From contig NZ_BEYR01000004.1 of the NCBI RefSeq assembly GCF_002933815.1, forward strand, positions 372,001-436,000: 64,000 nucleotides of DNA, written 5' to 3'. A program made the translations under genes and the position numbers. Below, one piece after another: positions 18,293 through 26,375 of this stretch (its first letter is position 1; every line of letters starts with the position of its first letter). The notes below the pieces were generated by a model. It did not search any database, was not told where the DNA came from, and saw only the letters and a program-made list of their open reading frames with translations. The stretch comes from Sphingobacterium sp. HMA12 (lineage in GTDB: Bacteria; Bacteroidota; Bacteroidia; Sphingobacteriales; Sphingobacteriaceae).

Positions 18293-20008
18293 CTAAGGGT
18301 TAGTGCTCCTATTTGATGCTGTGGTATCATTTCTGAGTGAAAGCTGTATAAAATAGGCGATTATCATTACAGCCACACAGCCAATGAGATTCAGCCAGAG
18401 AAAAGGGATTTTGTCGAGATACCAAATGCCAATGACCATGATCTCAGAGAGGATTGCAGCGATAAAAACGGCTTTTCCCTGAATTTTTTTTAGATAGAAA
18501 GCGACGATAAATATTCCGAGGATCGTGCCGTAGAATAAAGAACCTAAGATGTTTACCGCTTCCAAAAGATTGCCCAGTCTGTTTGCATACAGCGCGATGA
18601 CGACGGTAAAAATACCCCAGATCAAGGTAAATATACGTGACCAGAAGAGATCCTGCTTTTCGGTTGCGTTGCGGTTTATAAAGCGTTTGTAGATATCTAT
18701 GGTTGTGGTTGAAGCCAAGGAGTTAATGGCACTGGCAGTAGAGCCCATGGATGCCAGAAAAATAACGGCGATCAGTAAACCGATCAGGCCTTTTGGAAAT
18801 GCCTTGGTTACGAACGAAAGGAATACATAGTTATTATCGTTTGTTTCGGCTGCCGGATTGTTCTTCTTGATAAGTGTGAGTGTACTGTCTTTCACTTGCT
18901 GCATCTGTGCATTCAGTTGATGCAAAGCCGAACGGGAAGTCTCGATGCCCCTCTGATCTCCCTGATCCAGTGCTGTACTGAGGCCATTGACGAGAGACTC
19001 ACGCTGTTGGAATAGCTGTGTGTGTGTGTGCTCAAGCTTCTGGTAGGAAGCAGCATACGGACTTTCTTTTAACTTTTGTACTTCGACCTGGTTAAAGAAA
19101 ATCGGGGGTTGATGGTATTGATAGTAGGTAAATACCAGAACACCGATCAGCAGGATGGCAAATTGCATGGGGATCTTCAAAAGTCCGTTCATAATTAATC
19201 CCATTCTGCTCTCTTTTATGGATGAACCGGTGAGATAACGGCCTACTTGGCTCTGGTCGGTTCCAAAATAAGAAAGTTGCAGGAAAAAACCTCCGATCAG
19301 CCCCGTCCACAGCGTATAGTTGTTATTCAAGTCAAAAGTAAAGTCCAGTGCATTGGTTTTACCCGATTTACCGGCGATATGAAGCGCTTTCGAAAGACCG
19401 ATATCTGCCGGGAGCAAATGGATGACAAGCATACCCGCGATAAGCAGTGATCCAAAGATAATGCTCATCTGGAGCAACTGCGTATGAGATACGGCTTTTG
19501 TCCCGCCGTAGGTCGTGTAAATTACCACAAAGCTGCCGATGACCAGAGTTGTTAGCGTAAGGTCGATATGAAGGATTGTGGAGATGATCAGCGAGGGTGC
19601 AAAAATGGTGATACCAGTAGAAATACCCCGTTGGATCAAAAACAGCAATGCAGTAAGCCCCCGGGTTTTGACATCGAAGCGCTTCTCCAGGAATTCATAG
19701 GCTGTGAAGACTTTAAGTCTGTGAAATATCGGAATAAAAGTGATACAGAGCACGATCATGGCCAGTGGGAGACCAAAATAAAACTGGACAAAACTCATTC
19801 CCGACGAGTAGGCCAATCCGGGAGCGGACAGAAAAGTAATGGCACTCGCCTGAGTGGCCATTACCGAAAGCCCTACATGGTACCAGGGCAAAGAACGATT
19901 GCCCAAAAGATAACCATCAATATTTTTTATACCTCTACTTTTAAAGATGCCATAAGCCACAATCGACAAAAGTGTTAGCAATAAAACGGTCCAGTCTACT
20001 GTACTCAT
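18293..20008 (-). CDS. Sodium:solute symporter (SSS family)
   Basis: A 571-residue transporter with about 13 membrane segments of the LeuT-like SSS fold. VMATQASAITFLSAPG near residue 55 is typical of the sodium-site helix and ASMGSTASAINSLAST is the other broken-helix motif. A soluble insert of about 60 residues (roughly 315-380, Gln-rich) is unusual. The substrate is unknown. Its ATG overlaps by four bases the stop of a 30-residue membrane protein upstream (20005-20097), suggesting coupled expression. Confidence 0.92.
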   Translation of the reverse strand: MSTVDWTVLLLTLLSIVAYGIFKSRGIKNIDGYLLGNRSLPWYHVGLSVMATQASAITFLSAPGLAYSSGMSFVQFYFGLPLAMIVLCITFIPIFHRLKVFTAYEFLEKRFDVKTRGLTALLFLIQRGISTGITIFAPSLIISTILHIDLTLTTLVIGSFVVIYTTYGGTKAVSHTQLLQMSIIFGSLLIAGMLVIHLLPADIGLSKALHIAGKSGKTNALDFTFDLNNNYTLWTGLIGGFFLQLSYFGTDQSQVGRYLTGSSIKESRMGLIMNGLLKIPMQFAILLIGVLVFTYYQYHQPPIFFNQVEVQKLKESPYAASYQKLEHTHTQLFQQRESLVNGLSTALDQGDQRGIETSRSALHQLNAQMQQVKDSTLTLIKKNNPAAETNDNNYVFLSFVTKAFPKGLIGLLIAVIFLASMGSTASAINSLASTTTIDIYKRFINRNATEKQDLFWSRIFTLIWGIFTVVIALYANRLGNLLEAVNILGSLFYGTILGIFIVAFYLKKIQGKAVFIAAILSEIMVIGIWYLDKIPFLWLNLIGCVAVMIIAYFIQLSLRNDTTASNRSTNP

Positions 20009-20097
20009 GAATAATATTTCGTAAAAAAGTACAGAAAAAGGATAAATATAAATAGCCAGATAACGACCATCCAGTAGTAACGTTTCCAGCTATTCAT
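20005..20097 (-). CDS. 30-residue single-pass membrane protein coupled to the symporter
   Basis: Reading the minus strand from ATG at 20097 behind AGGA gives 30 residues: MNSWKRYYWMVVIW, then a run of I, L and F, ending FFTKYYS, with TGA at 20007-20005. It is one transmembrane helix with a positively charged N-terminus. The TGA overlaps the symporter ATG (ATGA), the classic layout for translational coupling. Some transporters have small accessory subunits; this could be one, or a leader that sets symporter translation. The frame and overlap are seen; the role is inferred. Confidence 0.7.
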   Translation of the reverse strand: MNSWKRYYWMVVIWLFIFILFLYFFTKYYS

Positions 20098-20104
20098 CCT
20101 ATTT

Positions 20105-20314
20105 TTATCTATCTGAGGGCTTTTGAGGATAGATAACACTGTTAAAAAATGCAGCGATAATCAATCCGATAACAGCACCACCAATGATACTTAAAAATGT
20201 CTCGTTTGCAGTGAAGCCAATTAATGCCCCAAATACTACAGCGACCAAAAGGATGATTCCTTTTGCTTTTCCAGCATCTATCGTTGTGCAGTTGTTGTCA
20301 ATCTGATTTTCCAT
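20105..20314 (-). CDS. 69-residue two-helix membrane protein
   Basis: A small hydrophobic protein with a polar N-terminus (MENQIDNNCTTIDAGKAKG) and two transmembrane segments, about residues 19-35 and 40-62, each with small-residue motifs (GALIG, GGAVIG) that favour helix packing. I do not recognise the family. It lies nine bases after the PIG-L gene and seven bases before the 30-residue protein, so all four genes from PIG-L to the symporter are probably one operon. Confidence 0.65.
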   Translation of the reverse strand: MENQIDNNCTTIDAGKAKGIILLVAVVFGALIGFTANETFLSIIGGAVIGLIIAAFFNSVIYPQKPSDR

Positions 20315-20323
20315 TGTGATATT

Positions 20324-22777
20324 TTATTTTGATTTTGATAACAAATTTACAAATAATCTGTAAGCTCCGGGAATTCCGGCAGGTAATTGTCTAAAAAAAG
20401 ATAGTGATGTATAGACAAATTTTCCTTTCCCGTAGTCTGCGATCAACAGCGCTCCTTTATGCAAAGGTTCGCCCGGATCTTGCATGGCGACGGGTGTACG
20501 GTATCTTTTGTCGATATTTTCGGCGAAATACAAACCTCTCTCCTGCACCCAATTGTCAAAGTCGGATGTTGTAATTTTATTGGGATAATTGAAAATAGGA
20601 TCTTTTTCGTCAAAATGAACGGCGGCAAGTTCATCGGTGACCCGACTTCTCCCGAGGCTGAATGCATAGGGACCGAAATTTTTTGAAACCAGTCCGTTGT
20701 TCACATTATATTGCTCAACGACGGTGCCTCCGGTATTGACATAGTCAAACAGCTTGCTCTGAATCTGTGCGATGTCCTTATTGACATTGAAGATTCTGAC
20801 ACCCAGGACGACCGCGTCATAGCCCGATAGGTCACTTTTTAAAAGCTGTTCACTACTCAGTATGTCCACTTTGATGCCAATAGCACTGAGCGATTCGGGA
20901 ATCAGGTCTCCCGCACCATGGATGTAGGCTACTTTTTTAACCGTATTGATCAGGTTGATATTGCTCATTTTTATCGCCACATCAGGAAAGTAAACAATTT
21001 CAGGAATATGGTTATAATCTATTGTTTTTATCTCTTTTAGTCTATCCTTTTGATCAACTTGGAAAAGTAGCGTATCAATGGATGAAATAGCCGGATTCAA
21101 AGGGCGTATTGAAATTTCTTTTGATAGGCTATTAACCCCCGCGGTAAACTGGAGCTCAAATGAAGCCGGATGTATTTCCCAGCCTTTTACTCCAACCGGC
21201 ATTACACGAAATGACTGTGCGGATGCCTGCCCATTTTTTTTGAATGAAATATTTACGTTGACAGATTGGGCATTTTGGGTCAGGGCCAGTGGGCTCGAAC
21301 TCTTTGCTGTGAGCTGTGGCAGAATGGCGACTGGATTATAGATTTCACCACGGACAGGATCAGTATACTTATATTGTATATGCTGGTCAAATGTGATGGC
21401 GGTACCGTTGATCATTAATTCAAAGCGTACTTTTGGATGATCAGGGTTTTCGGGGTAACCGGTGAGGTTAAAGTCCTTGACGTTAAACTTCCCTTTGGCG
21501 TGCGGTTCATTTAGCCAATAGGGCTGCGTAGAGTTTGTTGCACTTACCGAAAGAGAATCCTTTAAAAGAATGTTGCTGGTCAGTTTTTTATGGATCTCTT
21601 TACCATTGAGCTTCACCAGTTGTACGGTAACATCGGGACGTCTCGCAATAATGGCGTTGTCGACATTAATCAGATCACCTATTGCATAATCCGGATTTTT
21701 TGCGATACTTTCAAACCATATTCCGCCGCAAGCAAGGATCAGTTTTTCGACTTCTTTTTTCTTTTGATCCCGCCAGTAGTCATCCTTGATCTGGTCGAGC
21801 GCTTTATGGAGCTGGAGCAGATCAGGTAAAGCCGATTCAGGTTTGTCGATCTGATAGTTTTGATTAACTTTAGCGATCAGCGATTGTACTGTCCCGCTAT
21901 TCGGTATTCTTTTCCAGGAAGTATCAATATCATCCAATGGAGAAGCTGTTGCGGGTGCACCGTCGACATATTCAAAATATTCAATGGAAGCCCCCCGTTG
22001 GGCGGCAGATCCGAAGCCCTGGCTTTTGTGGGAAGAGCGACTATGCGCGGCAATTTCACCATAGGAGGCACCAATCAATGCGTTATAGTTTCCGATGTCT
22101 ACTTTGAGCTGATCTTCGCGCGTATTGTCCTGTCCGCCAAAGTTAAACGTATTCCAGAGGAGGCGTTTCGCCTGCCAAGGTTTTACGTATTGAAGTTGTT
22201 CAGAGAACTGTTTGGGATCAGCAGCGGCTTTGAATGCTTCGTGTGCCAACATTGCGGAGGCCTGATGATGACCATGGCCACCTCTGGCATCGGGAGGAAA
22301 CCGCGTTATGATCACATCAGGTCTGAATTTGCGGATCAACCATACTGCCTCGGCGAGCACCCGTTGTTTGTCCCAAAAGTCAAATGTTTCCTCGGGTGTC
22401 TTTGAAAAGCCAAAATCATAAGCTGAAGAGAAAAATTGTTCCCCTTTGTCGATCTTTCTCGCGGCAAGAAGCTCCTGTGTGCGGATCAGTCCCAACTCAA
22501 CACCTTGCTCGGTGCCGATAAGATTCTGTCCCCCGTCACCACGGGTCAGGGATAAATAACCCGTTCTATATTTTTTCTCCTGGGCCAGCCAGGCGATCAG
22601 ACGGGTATTTTCGTCATCCGGATGTGCTGCAAAGTACAGGACAGAGCCTAAAACATTCAGTTTTTCTAGGTTAAGCTTAATCTCGGCGGCATTCCACTGC
22701 GGATTTTGTGCTTGTACAGTTGACTTTGACAGCATACTGGCCAATAGAATAATGACAGAAAGAAAGGGTTTTCGCAT
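20324..22777 (-). CDS. PIG-L (LmbE-like) family deacetylase, secreted
   Basis: An 817-residue protein with a signal peptide ending TVQAQ. The N-terminal third is a PIG-L domain: FAAHPDDENTRLIAWLA is the metal-binding motif, RGDGGQN follows, and RFPPDARGGHGHHQASA carries further metal histidines. The rest (about 300-817) is beta-rich, ending in a glutamine-amidotransferase-like segment. It would remove N-acetyl groups from a sugar-like substrate. I chose the ATG at 22777, which starts the signal peptide, over one 33 bases upstream. Confidence 0.88.
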   Translation of the reverse strand: MRKPFLSVIILLASMLSKSTVQAQNPQWNAAEIKLNLEKLNVLGSVLYFAAHPDDENTRLIAWLAQEKKYRTGYLSLTRGDGGQNLIGTEQGVELGLIRTQELLAARKIDKGEQFFSSAYDFGFSKTPEETFDFWDKQRVLAEAVWLIRKFRPDVIITRFPPDARGGHGHHQASAMLAHEAFKAAADPKQFSEQLQYVKPWQAKRLLWNTFNFGGQDNTREDQLKVDIGNYNALIGASYGEIAAHSRSSHKSQGFGSAAQRGASIEYFEYVDGAPATASPLDDIDTSWKRIPNSGTVQSLIAKVNQNYQIDKPESALPDLLQLHKALDQIKDDYWRDQKKKEVEKLILACGGIWFESIAKNPDYAIGDLINVDNAIIARRPDVTVQLVKLNGKEIHKKLTSNILLKDSLSVSATNSTQPYWLNEPHAKGKFNVKDFNLTGYPENPDHPKVRFELMINGTAITFDQHIQYKYTDPVRGEIYNPVAILPQLTAKSSSPLALTQNAQSVNVNISFKKNGQASAQSFRVMPVGVKGWEIHPASFELQFTAGVNSLSKEISIRPLNPAISSIDTLLFQVDQKDRLKEIKTIDYNHIPEIVYFPDVAIKMSNINLINTVKKVAYIHGAGDLIPESLSAIGIKVDILSSEQLLKSDLSGYDAVVLGVRIFNVNKDIAQIQSKLFDYVNTGGTVVEQYNVNNGLVSKNFGPYAFSLGRSRVTDELAAVHFDEKDPIFNYPNKITTSDFDNWVQERGLYFAENIDKRYRTPVAMQDPGEPLHKGALLIADYGKGKFVYTSLSFFRQLPAGIPGAYRLFVNLLSKSK

Positions 22778-22902
22778 GTTTAAAGATAAAGATTTCATCC
22801 AAAACAGCATCGTTACGCATTGTAATTTTAATGTATATTATTTGTTGTAAAGAAGGTGAAACTCAGGTAAAATAATGAGGTTAGTTTGAAATTCGTCTAA
22901 AA

Positions 22903-22941
22903 TAAAAAACGGAAATTCCAACCAAGTTGGAATTTCCGTTT
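22903..22941 (-). terminator. Strong hairpin with minus-strand T-run
   Basis: A perfect 16-base stem, 22907-22922 with 22926-22941 and a three-base loop, followed on the minus strand by T. It lies 228 bases past the stop of the DUF6952 gene, further than a simple gene terminator, and could instead end a separate short transcript. Confidence 0.75.
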
Positions 22942-23168
22942 AACAATTAAAATATTTTTTCCTGAAACGAATTTTTAGAGAATAGTTATTTTGTCGCTTC
23001 GCTCCAAGTGGCAACCTTTAACATAGTAAATATATGTAGAAAATATTTAGTTCTGTCAGATTCCTCCAATTAGTTTTCCACATTGCTAAATTTTGTCAAC
23101 AATTTAGCTTTTGAGTAACTAAAAATATGAAAAGAAAGTTTCACTTCATTGTGTTTGGTCAAGCAAAA
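22942..23168 (-). other. 227-nt non-coding stretch, possible small RNA on the minus strand
   Basis: No gene is visible. It holds an 8-base inverted repeat GCTAAATT / AATTTAGC at 23085-23108 containing TTGACAAAAT on the minus strand, and a GC-richer patch near 23000. With the strong terminator at 22907-22941 it could yield a minus-strand RNA of about 160-200 nt, or be a long 3' untranslated region of the redox operon. No perfect TAnnTTTG was found. Confidence 0.3.
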
Positions 23169-23423
23169 TTATTTGTCAATTGCCCCTAAAACACGTTTCA
23201 TGAACATATTTAAGGCATCTTTTTTCGAATTGCCTTCCTTTATCAATTTATCAACCTCCACGGCACCGTATAGGTTCGAAATTAATTCACCGATCACGTC
23301 GAGTTCCTCATCTTTCAATGGCGCCTCAGTAAGCGCTTCCAAAGTCTCGATGGTCTCCAATACATAGTCGACATCGTTCTGTTCGATGAATTCTGTAAGA
23401 TGTTTAATTACCGGCAGCTTCAT
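23169..23423 (-). CDS. DUF6952-like small protein
   Basis: An 84-residue helical protein beginning MKLPVIKHLTEFIEQNDVDY, with LKDEELDVIGELISNLYGA in the middle. It matches a small family I recall as DUF6952 that follows a thioredoxin-like gene in many Bacteroidota. It overlaps the thioredoxin gene by 20 bases. Function unknown; the fixed pairing suggests a redox-linked role. Confidence 0.75.
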   Translation of the reverse strand: MKLPVIKHLTEFIEQNDVDYVLETIETLEALTEAPLKDEELDVIGELISNLYGAVEVDKLIKEGNSKKDALNMFMKRVLGAIDK

Positions 23424-23718
23424 TGAATAATTCTACTAATGCGTCCAACTTATTTGTTTGTACTTGATTCACCAATTTACCGTTTTTAAATGCAGCAAAT
23501 GTAGGCAGGTTATTGACGTTTGCCAATTTACGTGATTCAGGAAATTTCTCTGCATCAGCGATGATAAAAGGAATACTTTCGTTCTCACCGGACAATTTTT
23601 TGAATTTTGGTTTCATGATTTTGCAGTTACCACACCATGTAGCAGCGTACTGAACCATCACAATATCGTTATTGTTTACAATTTCTTGTAAATTATCGTT
23701 TTCTAATTCTTGTAACAT
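23404..23718 (-). CDS. Thioredoxin family protein
   Basis: A 104-residue thioredoxin-fold protein with active site WCGNC in ATWCGNCKIMKPKFKKL and the cis-proline in NVNNLPTFAAF. The CGNC centre differs from the CGPC of classical thioredoxins. No signal peptide, so cytosolic. It lies just downstream of a peroxiredoxin and may reduce it or act alongside it; that is inference from the neighbourhood. Confidence 0.9.
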   Translation of the reverse strand: MLQELENDNLQEIVNNNDIVMVQYAATWCGNCKIMKPKFKKLSGENESIPFIIADAEKFPESRKLANVNNLPTFAAFKNGKLVNQVQTNKLDALVELFNEAAGN

Positions 23719-23748
23719 GATTTTATTATTAAGGTGATTGATGGAGAA

Positions 23749-23797
23749 ATCAACAGGAGCCGGGATAAGGGCCCCTGTTGATAAGACCCGGGGTCTT
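23749..23797 (-). terminator. Two adjacent hairpins between peroxiredoxin and thioredoxin genes
   Basis: AAGACCC / GGGTCTT (23783-23797), then ATCAACAGG / CCTGTTGAT (23749-23782). Both fall just after the peroxiredoxin stop on the minus strand. The T-run is weak, so they may attenuate or protect the mRNA end rather than fully terminate. Confidence 0.45.
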
Positions 23798-23803
23798 TTA
23801 TTG

Positions 23804-24436
23804 TTAGTGTTTTGCTAAATAGTCAGCTACACCTTTTCTGTCTGCATTCATTGCATCTTTACCTTCTTCCCAGTTTGCAGGGCATACTTCGCCAAATTTT
23901 TGTACGTGAGCGTAAGCGTCGATCAAGCGTAAATATTCTTTTACGTTACGGCCCAAAGGCATGTCGTTTACAGACTCGTGGAATACACGGCCAGTTTCGT
24001 CGATCAAATAAGTAGCTCTGTAAGTAACAGCAGATCCTTGTGCTAATGTACCGTACTCAGGATGCTCAACTTCTTGAACGTCTAGGATACCCAATACGCT
24101 AGATAAGTTGCGGTTGGTATCCGCTAAAATAGGATATTCAACACCTTCGATACCGCCATTATCTTTTGCAGTGTTTAACCAAGCAAAGTGAACTTCGTTT
24201 GTGTCGCATGAAGCACCGATTAAGACTGTATTGCGTTTTTCAAATTCAGCAGCGGCCTCTTGGAAAGCGTGTAATTCTGTAGGACATACAAAAGTGAAAT
24301 CTTTTGGATACCAGAATAAAAGTACTTTTTTACCTTCTTTAACTGCTTTTTCGAAAATGTTGATCTGCAAATTGTCGCCTAAATAATCAATTGCATCTAC
24401 TGTAATGCTTGGAAAACTTTTACCTGTGAAACTCAT
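23804..24436 (-). CDS. Peroxiredoxin (AhpC/Prx1 type)
   Basis: A 210-residue 2-Cys peroxiredoxin that reduces hydrogen peroxide and organic peroxides. The peroxidatic cysteine is in DFTFVCPTE and the resolving cysteine in FGEVCPANW near the C-terminus, both present. I chose the ATG at 24436: a GTG nine codons upstream at 24463 lies inside the -7 promoter element. The leader is then about 20 bases. Confidence 0.93.
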   Translation of the reverse strand: MSFTGKSFPSITVDAIDYLGDNLQINIFEKAVKEGKKVLLFWYPKDFTFVCPTELHAFQEAAAEFEKRNTVLIGASCDTNEVHFAWLNTAKDNGGIEGVEYPILADTNRNLSSVLGILDVQEVEHPEYGTLAQGSAVTYRATYLIDETGRVFHESVNDMPLGRNVKEYLRLIDAYAHVQKFGEVCPANWEEGKDAMNADRKGVADYLAKH

Positions 24437-24462
24437 AATATATCTTTCTTTTTTTGTTGACA

Positions 24463-24470
24463 CAAAGATA
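24463..24470 (-). promoter_or_regulatory. -7 element TATCTTTG for the peroxiredoxin gene
   Basis: Minus-strand TATCTTTG, 24470 to 24463, matches TAnnTTTG and lies 26 bases before the peroxiredoxin ATG. The -33 element is not clear. Confidence 0.6.
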
Positions 24471-24662
24471 AGGTAACCCGGATCAAAAAGCGAATTGATT
24501 TTACCAATACACTATCATCAAAATCTATTATGACTAGAATGTAACAATAAGTTTTTATTATATTAATACAAGCTGTTTGGGGGTTTTCTATCCGAATCGG
24601 GATTTGTTGAAAAAATAAAACAATTCATACTGGGGTAGTTACAGATTAATGCATTAAAATAG

Positions 24663-24693
24663 TTGTACAATTGGTAGGCAAAGCCTACTTTTG
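24663..24693 (+). promoter_or_regulatory. Promoter of tRNA-Tyr
   Basis: TTG at 24663-24665, exactly 20 bases, then TACTTTTG at 24686-24693. This fits the Bacteroidota consensus fully and lies 30 bases before the tRNA. Confidence 0.85.
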
Positions 24694-24723
24694 CGACGTT
24701 CTATTTCAAAATAGCGCAATGCT

Positions 24724-24804
24724 GGAGGGGTTCCAGAGCGGTCAAATGGGACGGACTGTAAATCCGTTGCTTCGGCTTCGAAGGTTCGAATCCTTCTCCC
24801 TCCA
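24724..24804 (+). tRNA. tRNA-Tyr (GTA)
   Basis: An 81-base class II tRNA with a long variable arm. Acceptor GGAGGGG pairs with TCCCTCC, the anticodon loop is CTGTAAA with anticodon GTA, and the T arm is GAAGG TTCGAAT CCTTC. CCA is not encoded. Confidence 0.95.
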
Positions 24805-24975
24805 CATTTTTTCCTTTATAAAATTCACTTTAAATTTTCCTGTCAAATAGAAGAGCTCGTATACCGATGGCATTGGTTAAGGGTAGCTTTTTGCGCTATA
24901 GCGTCTGTGTTGATATTTTTTTGCTTCTGATTATGGAGTCCGGCAAAAAATATAGCATGGATTTTCAACTAGCTA

Positions 24976-25006
24976 TTGACTTATTTATAAAATAAGCCTA
25001 AGTTTG
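24976..25006 (+). promoter_or_regulatory. Promoter of tRNA-Arg
   Basis: TTG at 24976-24978, 20 bases, then TAAGTTTG at 24999-25006, ending 11 bases before the tRNA. A full consensus match, so tRNA-Arg has its own promoter rather than sharing that of tRNA-Tyr. Confidence 0.85.
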
Positions 25007-25017
25007 GCTTTTGAAAA

Positions 25018-25089
25018 GGCCCCGTAGTTCAACGGATAGAATAGATGTTTCCTAAACATTTGATAGCAGTTCGATTCTGCTCGGGGCTA
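25018..25089 (+). tRNA. tRNA-Arg (CCT)
   Basis: A 72-base tRNA. Acceptor GGCCCCG pairs with CGGGGCT (one G-T pair), the anticodon loop is TTCCTAA with anticodon CCT, and the T arm is AGCAG TTCGATT CTGCT. It reads the AGG codon. CCA is not encoded. Confidence 0.93.
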
Positions 25090-25128
25090 CATAAAGAGAA
25101 GTGATGTCAACAGTGTTACTTTTCAATT

Positions 25129-25170
25129 ACAGGAGAAATACGATAAAAGATATTTCTCCTGTTTTATTTT
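25129..25170 (+). terminator. Terminator downstream of tRNA-Arg
   Basis: Twelve-base perfect stem ACAGGAGAAATA / TATTTCTCCTGT with a ten-base loop, then TTTATTTT. Confidence 0.85.
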
Positions 25171-25491
25171 AAGACGAAATCATCTTTGCTATTTTGTATC
25201 GCTATTCCTCTCATCAGACCGTTGGTCTCCTGCCATAAAGTTTCCTCTCAGAAAGACTGTTGGTTTTCAAAATAAAATATCCCGTTTGATTTTTGAAATT
25301 GAAATGCTGTCCGAATAATTCATTACCTAATTGTTGCACATGAAAAAGCGAGTTCTTTGATCAATTATAAATTCATAGGCTCATTAAATCTGTAACATTT
25401 TAGGACGTTTGTCATAATATTTTCAGGATTGGTAAAAATTGTGTTAATTTAAATTTTATTACAAATTAATGACTTACTAATCTTTGGTGGC
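25171..25491 (+). other. Non-coding stretch, nothing recognised
   Basis: About 320 AT-rich bases between the tRNA-Arg terminator and the PAP2 promoter. I see no gene, no RNA fold of note and no repeat. Confidence 0.6.
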
Positions 25492-25499
25492 TAATTTTG
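25492..25499 (+). promoter_or_regulatory. -7 element TAATTTTG for the PAP2 gene
   Basis: TAATTTTG matches TAnnTTTG and ends nine bases before the first ATG at 25509. It excludes an in-frame TTG at 25497 as the start. Confidence 0.55.
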
Positions 25500-25508
25500 C
25501 CCAATAAA

Positions 25509-26258
25509 ATGCGAGCGATGATAAAAGTGATTCAGAAACAATTGAAAAAAATATATAATACCAACCCCACTTTTTTCCATATAATTAGTATATGGTTCCT
25601 GCTGATTGCCTTTCTGTTGCTTTTTGTAACCAAAAGAGAATCATTCCAGTTTGTTAATAGTCACCATGCTTTCTGGGCGGATATTTTCATGACAGTGAAC
25701 ACGTTCGTTGGGGATGGGATCAGCATTATTGCCCTGGCCGCTGTGTGTTGCTTTCTGAAAAAGTGGAATTTCGCGAAAGGGATTTTTGGGACCTATATTT
25801 TTTCGGGTGTAGTTTGCTGTGTTTTGAAAAGCATATTTCATGCTGAGCGTCCGGCAGCGATGTTTCGTGGGGATCCGACATTGCACGTTGTCTCCTGGTT
25901 GCCGGTAGCCTACACCAATTCCTTCCCTTCCGGCCATACAACATCTGCATTTGCCATGGCGGCCACGATTGCCATTATTTCCAAGAGCAAGAAAATGGGG
26001 CTGTTCTGTTTTATTCTGGCGGCGTTAACTGGTTATTCCCGGATTTATCTGGGACAGCACTTCCTCGAAGATGTTGGCTTTGGATCACTGTTGGGTGTGG
26101 GGACTACCTGTATTTATTTTATTGTTATGCCGATGATTTCACGCAATAAATTTTTGGTATTTAACTATAAGTTCCCTCAGATCAAATTAATGAGAGCGGT
26201 TCTCCCAGTGACAGTAGACCGGCGCAGGTCAAAGCAGGATCGAACACCGCAAGGGTAA
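25509..26258 (+). CDS. PAP2 family phosphatase, membrane-bound
   Basis: A 249-residue protein with about six membrane segments and the three phosphatase motifs complete: KSIFHAERP (K-x6-RP), PSGHTT, and SRIYLGQHFLED (SR-x5-H-x3-D). It would dephosphorylate a lipid phosphate such as undecaprenyl diphosphate, phosphatidylglycerol phosphate or a lipid A phosphate. The start is ATG 25509 or ATG 25518; both lie just after the -7 element. The C-terminal 25 residues are basic and outside the domain. Confidence 0.9.
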   Translation: MRAMIKVIQKQLKKIYNTNPTFFHIISIWFLLIAFLLLFVTKRESFQFVNSHHAFWADIFMTVNTFVGDGISIIALAAVCCFLKKWNFAKGIFGTYIFSGVVCCVLKSIFHAERPAAMFRGDPTLHVVSWLPVAYTNSFPSGHTTSAFAMAATIAIISKSKKMGLFCFILAALTGYSRIYLGQHFLEDVGFGSLLGVGTTCIYFIVMPMISRNKFLVFNYKFPQIKLMRAVLPVTVDRRRSKQDRTPQG

Positions 26259-26375
26259 ATAAAAAGCAAAGCAGACGAAAAACACCCGGAGTTAGCCGCG
26301 ACAAGATGTCAACAGAACCAGCGAAGATCAAATCAGCGAAAAACGAAGTTATGTGCTATCTAAGACCAGTAGTGA

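Noticed and set aside
21860..22405. 181-codon plus-strand frame inside the PIG-L gene
   Set aside because: Antisense shadow of a well-supported gene with a signal peptide and metal motifs; no family similarity seen.
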